Source of the DNA: an uncultured Micrococcus sp.
Lineage (GTDB): Bacteria > Actinomycetota > Actinomycetes > Actinomycetales > Micrococcaceae
DNA length: 8,505 nt
Reading direction: 5' to 3'
Assembly: GCA_946222435.1 (NCBI GenBank)
Contig: CAMIOJ010000076.1
Span: 1 to 8,505 of the forward strand
The notes beneath the pieces are model-generated. The model was not told the origin of the DNA, ran no database searches, and was given only the letters and a program-made list of their open reading frames with translations. This document shows, piece by piece, positions 1 to 5,373 of this stretch (the first letter of the stretch is position 1; each line of letters opens with the position of its first letter). The position numbers and the translations under genes are program-made.

Positions 1-247
1 GTTGCGCGTGGACCTTCCGGGCCCCGTAGACCCCGTAGTTGGCCTCGTGCACCCGCCGGATCTGAACAAGCAGCCTGGCGTCCGAGAGGCTGCGCGCCGA
101 GGGCGGGCGCTTCTTGGCGGCGTAGTACGTGCTCGGTGCGATCTGCGTGCCCGCTGCGGTCAGTGTGGTGCAGATCGGCTCGACACCGAACTCGTGCTTG
201 TGCTCGTCGATGTAGTCCACGACCACCGCTGTGGGCGTCTCGAGCAT
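1..247 (-). CDS. IS3-family transposase OrfB, N-terminal part (partial)
   Basis: Only about the first 82 residues are inside the window; the DDE catalytic core lies beyond base 1. The visible part is typical of actinobacterial IS3 OrfB: VVVDYIDEHKHEFGVEPIC, then GTQIAPSTYYAAKKRPPSAR and VQIRRVHEANYGVYGARKV. This is the HTH_21-like region that precedes the integrase core. An ATG at 247 opens the frame, but OrfB of this family is normally made by -1 frameshifting from orfA. Here orfB sits in the +1 frame relative to orfA, so standard -1 slippage could not join them. I see no A-rich slippery heptamer at the junction. The identity is well supported; activity is unlikely without correction of the indel. 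Confidence 0.8.
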   Translation of the reverse strand, partial: MLETPTAVVVDYIDEHKHEFGVEPICTTLTAAGTQIAPSTYYAAKKRPPSARSLSDARLLVQIRRVHEANYGVYGARKVHAQ

Positions 248-542
248 CCGCCGCGAAGAAAGCCGAGGCTGAGCGCAGGATCGCGTTGGCCCGCCGCAGT
301 TCGCGGTTCTCCTTCTCCAGTTCGGCCACCCGAGAGGCCTCGCTGGTCGTGATCCCGGGGCGGTGGCCACCGTCGATCTCGGCTTGGCGCACCCAGTTCC
401 GCAGCGTCTCGGGATTGATCCCGAGCTGCTCACCGACTCGGCGGAACGCTCCAGACCTCGTGGCGGGGTCTTGGCGGGCTTCGATGGTCATCCGCGTGGC
501 GCGTTCGCGGAGCTCGTCGGGGTACTTCCGTGGTGCGGGCAT
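248..542 (-). CDS. IS3-family transposase OrfA (helix-turn-helix, leucine-zipper type)
   Basis: About 98 residues, starting MPAPRKYPDELRERATRM. OrfA of IS3 elements binds the terminal repeats and is joined to OrfB by frameshifting to make the active transposase. The N-terminal half carries the HTH region (about residues 30-55, including LGINPETLRNWVRQAEID). A heptad-rich stretch follows (about 66-90, VAELEKENRELRRANAILR), and then SASAFFAA. The ATG at 542 is preferred over the in-frame ATG at 551 because GGAAGG lies about 9 bases upstream of 542 but directly abuts 551. No stop occurs in this frame after 248: it stays open to the window edge, which is abnormal for an IS3 orfA. Removing one base near 246 would fuse it in frame to orfB. 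The family call is firm; whether the gene is functional is doubtful. Confidence 0.8.
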
Positions 543-569
543 GCTCTGCATCCTTCCGTTGAATCAGAG

Positions 570-594
570 CCTCCACCAGACCCGGGGCGATTCA
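570..594 (-). repeat. IS3 terminal inverted repeat (transposase-proximal end)
   Basis: Reading the - strand from 594, the sequence is TGAATCGCCCCGGGTCTGG and continues to about 570, directly before the orfA ribosome-binding site. It matches the end at 6057 (TGAAGCGCCCTGGGTTT), differing at positions 5, 11 and 16. The outer boundary is inferred from this match. Confidence 0.75.
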
Positions 595-620
595 GGCGCT
601 CAAACCGCCCCGCACCCAGG

Positions 621-656
621 CTGCCCGGACGCCCGGGCAGGCCGCGCCGTGCGGCC
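621..656. repeat. Two adjacent perfect inverted repeats
   Basis: CTGCCCGG (621-628) pairs with CCGGGCAG (633-640) around a 4-base loop. GGCCGC (640-645) pairs with GCGGCC (651-656) around a 5-base loop. Neither is followed by a T-run on either strand. The pair lies 27 bases outside the IS end. The function is unknown. Confidence 0.55.
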
Positions 657-811
657 GGTCGCTCCGCTCCCGGCAACACGGCCAGGGAGCCGATCAGGTC
701 ACCGCGGCAGGTGCGCCAGAAACCAGAAGCCGTCTGCCCTTTGGCCCACTGGGTTCTATCCAGCCTTTTGCCCACCCCCACCCCCCTCGAGCCCTGGAGT
801 GAGCCTGTGCC

Positions 812-850
812 AAAAACCCTTCGATACGGCCCCCGTCTTCGCAGGGGCCG
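812..850 (-). terminator. Probable Rho-independent terminator of the 857-1478 gene
   Basis: On the - strand, just after the stop codon at 857, CGGCCCC (850-844) and GGGGCCG (833-827) form a perfect 7-bp GC stem with a 10-base loop. A T5 run follows at 816-812. The gap between stem and T-run is about 10 bases, longer than ideal, so it may be a weak terminator. Confidence 0.45.
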
Positions 851-856
851 CTACCG

Positions 857-1348
857 TTACGCAGACTCATCCCCGGCAACCGCCCGCCAAACTGCTAGAA
901 AGTTCGCTTGGGTCGGTCGCAGACTCTTGGCACGCATATTCAAGACGACCTCGTCCATAATTTTATTCGCATCATCCCGGCGTCCTAGGATGCTTTCATC
1001 CCAGTCGGTCTTCTTCGCATCGCGGCGGGAAAGTCGAACCTTTGATTCGTCGAAATCAGACCCGATCCATCGCGTTAGGAAACTGAAAACATAACCACAC
1101 TGCCATGGCAATGCCCGCGGATCCTCACCGGGGGCGAAGCAAGATTCGATCTCGCGGGCTTGAAATTCACACCACTTCGCTGCGCGAGGGAAGTCTCCGC
1201 CGATGCGGGCGGAGAGAAGCGTGAGTGAATGCACGAGGTCATCTACGCTCCTTTCAGTTGCCCCATCTAGCCTCATCCTGTGGCACTGGCTCGCAACATC
1301 GACCGCATGTTCGCGGACTGCCCTCTTGACCTCTAGCTCGCGCGCCAC
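857..1348 (-). CDS. Hypothetical protein, cytoplasmic part of a split membrane-anchored gene
   Basis: 163 residues from a GTG start; I recognise no family. The sequence opens with a charged, helix-prone segment (ELEVKRAVREH), followed by a mixed alpha-helical body with three Cys (one in SQCHRM, one in AKWCEF, one in IESCF) and a Trp/Phe-rich segment (LPWQCGYVFSFLTRWIG). It has no signal peptide or membrane segment of its own. The frame is open upstream to a TAA at 1391-1393. Immediately upstream in another frame lies a transmembrane segment (1362-1478), and the two meet at an A7 run (1367-1373). With six A's they would read as one protein of about 206 residues with an N-terminal membrane anchor. 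GC content is clearly below that of the flanks, which suggests separate acquisition. A terminator-like hairpin follows the stop. The coding assignment is likely; the function is unknown. Confidence 0.6.
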   Translation of the reverse strand: MARELEVKRAVREHAVDVASQCHRMRLDGATERSVDDLVHSLTLLSARIGGDFPRAAKWCEFQAREIESCFAPGEDPRALPWQCGYVFSFLTRWIGSDFDESKVRLSRRDAKKTDWDESILGRRDDANKIMDEVVLNMRAKSLRPTQANFLAVWRAVAGDESA

Positions 1349-1361
1349 CTCGCGCTCTTTA

Positions 1362-1478
1362 TCAGATTTTTTTCCTGTCAGCCCTAAGAGTTAAATACAG
1401 GACGACGAACGTCGCAATCATTCCAATTACAGATCCTACGGCCCCGTCGATAAGGGCCATAAATAGGTCTCGATCCAA
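1362..1478 (-). pseudogene. N-terminal transmembrane fragment of the split hypothetical gene
   Basis: Beginning at a TTG (1478), preceded at 5 bases by AGGGGG (1489-1484), this short frame encodes MDRDLFMALIDGAVGSVIGM and continues with a single hydrophobic helix (IGMIATFVVLYLTL). It ends RADRKKI and stops at 1362, right after an A7 tract. An ATG at 1460 is an alternative start with a weaker ribosome-binding site. The helix followed by basic residues fits an N-in or type I membrane anchor. Reading on in the +1 frame after AAA AAA gives KKSDKEREVARELEV, a smooth continuation into the downstream ORF. It is therefore probably the 5' end of that gene, split by a one-base gain in the homopolymer or read through by slippage. 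Confidence 0.5.
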
Positions 1479-1855
1479 ACTTTCCCCCTGGGAATAAAAC
1501 GGACGACGAATCGGCCAGTCCTGCTGTGGCGGCCATGAATCCCATTCGCATGCATTTTGCCTCACATCATGATAGCGAGGCCCGGTCCCGCTTGGAGCTT
1601 GGTTCCCCTCTTCTTTGAGCCTCCTCGCAGACGTGACCGTTGCACGCATGACGGTAGTACCCGTTGAGTGCCCGGCGTCCGCTCCTCCAGTTGGCGCACT
1701 TTAGTGACCTCGACCAGCCTGCCGAGTACTTGGTACGGGCGGCACGCACAGGCTCCAACAGAACCCTCCAGCAGGTGCTGATCTACCCCAGGTCTGGCTC
1801 AGCCCCGTGTGCCGTTATATGACCGCCGCTGGTTACCTAATGCAGACTCCCCCAC
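1479..1855. other. Spacer without a convincing gene
   Basis: This stretch lies between the DUF4913 gene and the split membrane gene. The only candidate is a 63-codon - strand frame (1567-1758) with a TTG start behind GGAGGG (1769-1764). Its product has CAN and CNGHVC cysteine spacing but matches no family I know, and its third-position GC is not distinctive. I saw no terminator, RNA gene or long repeat. Confidence 0.4.
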
Positions 1856-2653
1856 TCAAGCCCACGCTTCCCCATTGGCCGAGGTCTGCCACTCCACCGC
1901 GAGGCCCGGGTCCTTGCTAGCCACCATGACACGGACGCACGGTTCCGCCGGCGTGGATGAGGCCGTCTCCAGTTCCACCGTCACCTCCGACGGCGTTCGC
2001 CGAGCCGCCAGACCCACGGGATTCGACACGGCCACCTCGTCCCCGTCGCCGTTGAGCACACGGGCGCGTAGGTACTGCACTCCTTCTTCTGGCCGTTCAA
2101 GAGTGTCCTGTTCACGGGTGGTACCCGCCCAGGCCGTGAAGTCGTCCTCGTCGTAGTCCAACGTGAACGCTGACCGGTCTCCGTACGCCTCGGGGTCCTT
2201 ATGCGCCCCGGTCTTCGCACAGCCGGCCTCATCCACCATGCGGCGCAGACGCGCAGTGAGCATCTCCACGTGGGTATGCCACATCATCATCGGACCCAAA
2301 CCCGGCGCCTGTTCCTCCCAGACCTTGAACTCCATGCACATGGCCGCGTACAGCTCGGCGGTGAGATCCGAGTGCTTGTACCAGCAGGGTGGCACTACCG
2401 ATGTCACCAGCCGGTACTCGGCCACAAACCAGTCCACCCAGCGGCGCAGCGTGTTCCACGCCTCCCACTGGTGCTCGGCCTCGATCTCCCGCCACCGCGT
2501 GCCCATCCACACCGGCGGACCCTCGCCCGCGAGTTCCGCGGCGACCTCCGGGTCGACGTAGGGCAGCGGAGTCCCCGTCTGTCCGTCGTCATCGGCGGCC
2601 GCCGGCCCCTCCCAGTCCGTGAGCTCGTCGTCTTCAACCCAGGGCGATGCCAT
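1856..2653 (-). CDS. DUF4913 domain protein with Ig-like C-terminal segment
   Basis: 265 residues; an accessory protein of unknown function typical of actinobacterial plasmids and integrative elements. The N-terminus (1-45) is acidic and disordered. The DUF4913 region spans about 46-155: PPVWMGTRWREI (46-57), LRRWVDWFV (69-77), VVPPCWYKH (86-94), then WHTHVEMLTARLRRMV ending in DEAGCAKTGAHKD. Beyond 155 comes an unusual tail: GVQYLRARVLNGDGDEVAVS (191-210), then NPVGL, and VEWQTSANGEAW near the end. This resembles the W...Y-R-A...N-G...SN pattern of bacterial immunoglobulin-like repeats, with the last unit cut short at the stop. The ATG overlaps the stop of the zinc-ribbon gene as TGATG, and GGAAGGA sits 8 bases upstream, so translation is probably coupled. 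The DUF4913 assignment is from recalled family features; the Ig-like reading is inference. Confidence 0.75.
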   Translation of the reverse strand: MASPWVEDDELTDWEGPAAADDDGQTGTPLPYVDPEVAAELAGEGPPVWMGTRWREIEAEHQWEAWNTLRRWVDWFVAEYRLVTSVVPPCWYKHSDLTAELYAAMCMEFKVWEEQAPGLGPMMMWHTHVEMLTARLRRMVDEAGCAKTGAHKDPEAYGDRSAFTLDYDEDDFTAWAGTTREQDTLERPEEGVQYLRARVLNGDGDEVAVSNPVGLAARRTPSEVTVELETASSTPAEPCVRVMVASKDPGLAVEWQTSANGEAWA

Positions 2654-2925
2654 CAGTTCCGTCCTTCCCTCGTGTACCGGCGTGCTGGCCCGCCCAGCAG
2701 CCTCTCGAGCCGGGCGAACAGCTCCTCAACGGCCTCGCGCCCGCCTGCCCCGGTCGAGCGCATGTAGCGATGTGCGGCGTCCTCGCATGTACCGCACAAC
2801 CACACCCCGATTCCGCCGGCGCCACGACACTCGACGCGGTCCAGGTGCCGTCCATCGAGGGTGTGCCAGCGTGTGGCCACCGGCCGCTGGCAGACGTGGC
2901 ACCGGCTCCCCTCCTCCGCGCTCAC
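2653..2925 (-). CDS. Small zinc-ribbon protein, first gene of the DUF4913 pair
   Basis: 90 residues from a GTG start, with AGGGG about 6 bases upstream. Two Cys-x2-Cys knuckles (C9-C12 in RCHVCQ and C44-C47 in LCGTCE), plus C33 and H52, suggest a structural zinc ribbon. The C-terminal third (about 60-90) is a charged helix (GREAVEELFARLERLLGG). There is no signal peptide, so it is probably cytoplasmic, as a nucleic-acid or protein-binding factor. Its TGA shares one base with the ATG of the DUF4913 gene (TGATG), so the two are almost certainly co-translated. Codon use (high GC3) supports coding. I do not recognise a named family; small zinc-ribbon ORFs next to DUF4913 fit plasmid or conjugative-element accessory operons. 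Confidence 0.65.
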   Translation of the reverse strand: MSAEEGSRCHVCQRPVATRWHTLDGRHLDRVECRGAGGIGVWLCGTCEDAAHRYMRSTGAGGREAVEELFARLERLLGGPARRYTREGRN

Positions 2926-3018
2926 GTCTGCCCCTGCCGTTGCCGGATCACCCTGGCTACGACCACCACTACTGGTAGCTCCGATTGTTGCGCAGTCGCG
3001 TATTCGGTCTGCTGAGGT

Positions 3019-3048
3019 TCGACAACAGGTCAGCCAGAACTGTATAGT
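3019..3048 (+). promoter_or_regulatory. cmtR promoter (-35 TCGACA, -10 TATAGT)
   Basis: TCGACA at 3019-3024 matches five of six -35 consensus bases. TATAGT at 3043-3048 matches five of six -10 bases, with 18 bp between them. Transcription would start about 7 bases after the -10, at or next to the A of the cmtR ATG (3056). That predicts a leaderless mRNA, and no Shine-Dalgarno sequence precedes this ATG. A 5-bp inverted repeat, GAACT-GTAT-AGTTC (3037-3050), covers the -10. Confidence 0.6.
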
Positions 3049-3062
3049 TCAGCATATGCTGA
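3049..3062 (+). promoter_or_regulatory. CmtR operator palindrome over the start codon
   Basis: TCAGCATATGCTGA is a perfect 14-bp palindrome centred on 3055/3056. It lies directly after the -10 box and contains the cmtR ATG. ArsR/SmtB repressors bind imperfect 12-2-12 AT-centred palindromes over promoters. A bound dimer here would block both the -10 region and the transcription start. Site identity is inferred from symmetry and position. Confidence 0.6.
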
Positions 3063-3415
3063 CCATTGCTTCGCGCCTCGACGTCATGAACCGGCTCGGC
3101 CGGGCCATGGCCGACCCGACGCGCTCCCGGATCTTGATGACCCTGCTCGACGGTCCGAGTTACCCGGCCGTGCTCTCGCGCGAGCTGGAGCTGACGCGCT
3201 CGAACGTCTCGAACCATCTGACCTGCCTGCGCGACTGCGGCATCGTCGTCGGCGAGCCGGAGGGCCGCCAGACCCGTTACGAGATCGCCGACCCGCACCT
3301 CGCGGTGGCGCTCACCGCGCTGGTGGACGTGACGCTGGCCGTCGACGAGCACGCCCCGTGCGTCGACGCCGAGTGCTCAGTGCCGGGCTGCGGCGGCTCG
3401 GGGGCAGACGCGTGA
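3056..3415 (+). CDS. cmtR: CmtR-type ArsR/SmtB metal-sensing repressor
   Basis: 119 residues; a cytoplasmic winged-helix dimer that represses the downstream efflux pump and lets go when Cd(II) or Pb(II) binds. The start of the ADPTR segment (DPTRSRIL, 20-27) and the recognition-helix region TRSNVSNHLTCLRDCG (47-62) are the family hallmark. The metal ligands known from Mycobacterium tuberculosis CmtR fall at identical numbers: C57 and C61 in the recognition helix and C102 in the C-terminal EHAPC. A wing follows at EGRQTRY (69-75). Two further cysteines (C107, C112) sit in a short tail. The ATG at 3056 is chosen because it lies within the operator, gives the usual family length, and fits a leaderless transcript; upstream extensions are not family-like. 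The stop overlaps the pump start (GTGA), so the two genes form one operon. Confidence 0.92.
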   Translation: MLTIASRLDVMNRLGRAMADPTRSRILMTLLDGPSYPAVLSRELELTRSNVSNHLTCLRDCGIVVGEPEGRQTRYEIADPHLAVALTALVDVTLAVDEHAPCVDAECSVPGCGGSGADA

Positions 3416-5373
3416 GCGCGGCGTGCGGCTGCGAGCACGAGTCGGGCGTGGAGGCCGAGGAGGTCGAGCGGCCGTGGTGGCGGGACCCGGGCCTGCTGCT
3501 ACCGATCTTCTCCGGGGTGGCGTTCGGTGCCGGCCTGGTCCTGGAGTGGTCTGGGCTGGAGACGCCCGCGCTGGTGTTGTTCTGGATCGGCCTGCTGCTG
3601 GGCGCGTACACGTTCGTCCCCGGAGCGATCCAGAACCTCGTCACGAAGCGCAAGCTCGGCATCAGCCTGCTGATGACGATCAGCGCGGTCGGTGCGGTGA
3701 TCCTCGGCTTCGTCGAGGAGGCCGCGGCGCTGGCGTTCCTGTACTCGATCGCCGAGGCGTTGGAGGACAAGGCGATGGACCGGGCCCGTGGCGGGCTACG
3801 GGCCTTGTTGAAGCTGGTGCCGGAGACCGTGACGGTGCTGCGCGACGGCGCGATGGTCGAGGTCGCGGCGAAGAACCTCGTGGTCGGTGAGCTCATGCTC
3901 GTGCGCCCCGGGGAACGGATCGCCACCGACGGTACCGTCCGGTCCGGACGCTCCAACCTGGACACCTCGGCGATCACCGGCGAGTCCATCCCCGTGGAGG
4001 TCGCGCCGGGGGATGCCGTGTCCGCGGGGGCGATCAACACGGCGGGTGTGCTGGAGGTCGAGACGACCGCGGCGGGGACGGACAACTCGCTGACCACGAT
4101 CGTGGAGCTCGTCGAGCAGGCGCAGGCAGAGAAGGGCGACCGCGCCCGGATCGCCGACCGCATCGCCCGGCCCTTGGTGCCCGGGGTGATGGTCCTGGCG
4201 GCGCTGGTCGGCGTGATCGGCTCGTTGCTTGGCGATCCCGAGACGTGGATCACGCGGGCCCTGGTGGTCCTGGTCGCGGCGTCGCCGTGCGCCCTGGCGA
4301 TCTCCGTGCCGCTGACGGTCGTGGCCGCGATCGGCGCGGCCAGCCGGTTCGGCGTGGTCATCAAGTCCGGCGCGGCATTTGAGCGGCTCGGTGGCATCCG
4401 GCACCTGGCGGTGGACAAGACCGGGACCCTCACCCGCAACCGGCCCGAGGTCACCGGGGTGGTCCCGGCAGACGGGTTCGACCGGGAGCGGGTGCTGGCC
4501 CTCGCAGCGGCGGTCGAGCAGCACTCCACGCACCCGCTCGCTGCGGCGATCGCGGCCGCGGATCAGGGAGCGCCTGCCGCACTGGACGTGAGCGAGGAGG
4601 CCGGGCATGGCATCGGCGGCACCGTCGAGGACCAACGGGTGATGGTAGGCAGCCCCCGCTGGATCGACGCCGGGCCGTTGAAAGCAGAGGTCGAACGCCT
4701 GGAGTCCGAGGGCCAGACCTGCGTCCTCGTCACCGTCGACGACGTCCTGGCCGGGGCGATCGGGGTCCGCGACGAGCTGCGGCCCGAGGTGCCCGAGGTC
4801 GTGCAGTCCCTGCGCGCCCACGGGGTGGAAGTGAGCATGCTCACCGGTGACAACGCCCGCACTGCTCGGGCGCTGGCCCGGATCGCCGGGATCGACGACG
4901 TGCGCGCCGAGCTGCGTCCGGAAGACAAGGCCCGCATCGTCGCCGAACTCTCCGCCGGGACGCCGACGGCGATGATCGGCGATGGCATCAACGACGCCCC
5001 CGCCCTGGCGGGCGCGACGGTGGGCATCGCGATGGGCGCGACCGGCTCCGATGCCGCGATCCAGTCCGCCGACGTCGCCTTCACCGGCCATGACCTGCGG
5101 CTGATCCCGCAGGCGCTGCAGCACGCCCGTCGGGGCGGCAGGATCATCAACCAGAACATCGTGCTGTCCCTGGCAATCATCACCGTGCTGCTGCCGCTGG
5201 CGATCACCGGCGTGTTGGGCCTGGCCGCCGTGGTGCTGGTCCACGAGATCGCTGAGGTCGTCGTGATCCTGAACGGTCTGCGTGCTGCGCGCACCGGACG
5301 ACACGCATCGGAGCCACTGGAGCGTAACGCCCACGCCTCTGGTCAGCTGGGGGCTGCGCGCAGCCGAGGGTAG
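3412..5373 (+). CDS. ctpG: CtpG-like P1B-type heavy-metal efflux ATPase
   Basis: 653 residues from GTG 3412, overlapping the cmtR stop as GTGA. It is an inner-membrane pump that uses ATP to export divalent metal, most likely Cd/Pb/Zn/Co. Visible elements are two N-terminal hydrophobic pairs (about 28-70 and 83-118), the actuator loop TGES (189-192), the metal-site SPC motif in the sixth helix (291-293), the phosphorylation site DKTGTLT (D335), the P1B-specific HP (H374-P375) in the nucleotide domain, MLTGDN, GDGINDAP (523-530), and a last helix with HEIAEVVVILNG. There is no N-terminal HMA domain, only a short CGCEH (5-9). Overall similarity is to mycobacterial CtpG, which is paired with CmtR, but the motif here is SPC, as in P1B-4 pumps. 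All catalytic motifs are intact. The 3' end overlaps the convergent recombinase fragment by 31 bp. Confidence 0.92.
   Translation: MSAACGCEHESGVEAEEVERPWWRDPGLLLPIFSGVAFGAGLVLEWSGLETPALVLFWIGLLLGAYTFVPGAIQNLVTKRKLGISLLMTISAVGAVILGFVEEAAALAFLYSIAEALEDKAMDRARGGLRALLKLVPETVTVLRDGAMVEVAAKNLVVGELMLVRPGERIATDGTVRSGRSNLDTSAITGESIPVEVAPGDAVSAGAINTAGVLEVETTAAGTDNSLTTIVELVEQAQAEKGDRARIADRIARPLVPGVMVLAALVGVIGSLLGDPETWITRALVVLVAASPCALAISVPLTVVAAIGAASRFGVVIKSGAAFERLGGIRHLAVDKTGTLTRNRPEVTGVVPADGFDRERVLALAAAVEQHSTHPLAAAIAAADQGAPAALDVSEEAGHGIGGTVEDQRVMVGSPRWIDAGPLKAEVERLESEGQTCVLVTVDDVLAGAIGVRDELRPEVPEVVQSLRAHGVEVSMLTGDNARTARALARIAGIDDVRAELRPEDKARIVAELSAGTPTAMIGDGINDAPALAGATVGIAMGATGSDAAIQSADVAFTGHDLRLIPQALQHARRGGRIINQNIVLSLAIITVLLPLAITGVLGLAAVVLVHEIAEVVVILNGLRAARTGRHASEPLERNAHASGQLGAARSRG

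Larger units (their letters stand above)
1..594 (-). mobile_element. IS3-family insertion sequence, 5' half (continues past window start)
   Basis: On the - strand the element starts at base 594 with TGAATCGCCCCGGGTCT, a typical IS3-family terminal inverted repeat beginning TGA. orfA and then the beginning of orfB follow. The other end lies outside the window, so target-site duplications cannot be checked. The same terminal sequence, with 14 of 17 bases identical, recurs at 6057 as the end of a second remnant. orfA and orfB are offset by +1 instead of the usual -1, so this copy may be inactive. Confidence 0.85.
595..856. other. Gene-free spacer with hairpins and C/G-tracts
   Basis: No open frame here has convincing protein features or codon use. 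The stretch contains two adjacent perfect hairpins (621-656), a run of C-tracts that forms a G-quadruplex motif on the - strand (771-794), and a terminator-like hairpin (827-850). Confidence 0.6.

Noticed and set aside
488..879. - strand frames across the 595-856 spacer
   Set aside because: They run into the IS end and through the terminator, and show no conserved protein segment.
136..1094. Two long + strand frames (136-960 and 363-1094)
   Set aside because: They run antisense to IS3 orfA/orfB and across the spacer into the split gene, have no family features, and cross clear element boundaries.
1567..1758. 63-codon - strand ORF with TTG start and GGAGGG
   Set aside because: The ribosome-binding site is good, but the product has no recognisable features and no distinctive codon bias. 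Left as an uncertain candidate in the spacer entry.
2861..3055. Longer N-terminus for cmtR
   Set aside because: The extension would translate the promoter and operator and is unlike any ArsR protein. The ATG at 3056 gives the exact CmtR length and cysteine numbering.
3358..3411. Upstream ATG start for the ATPase (adding RRRRVLSAGLRRLGGRR)
   Set aside because: It would overlap cmtR by 58 bases and adds an Arg-rich stretch foreign to the family. The GTG at 3412 gives the usual GTGA operon overlap.
3312..4529. 405-codon open frame on the - strand opposite cmtR/ctpG
   Set aside because: Ser/Thr/Arg/Ala-rich low-complexity translation typical of antisense to high-GC3 coding sequence.
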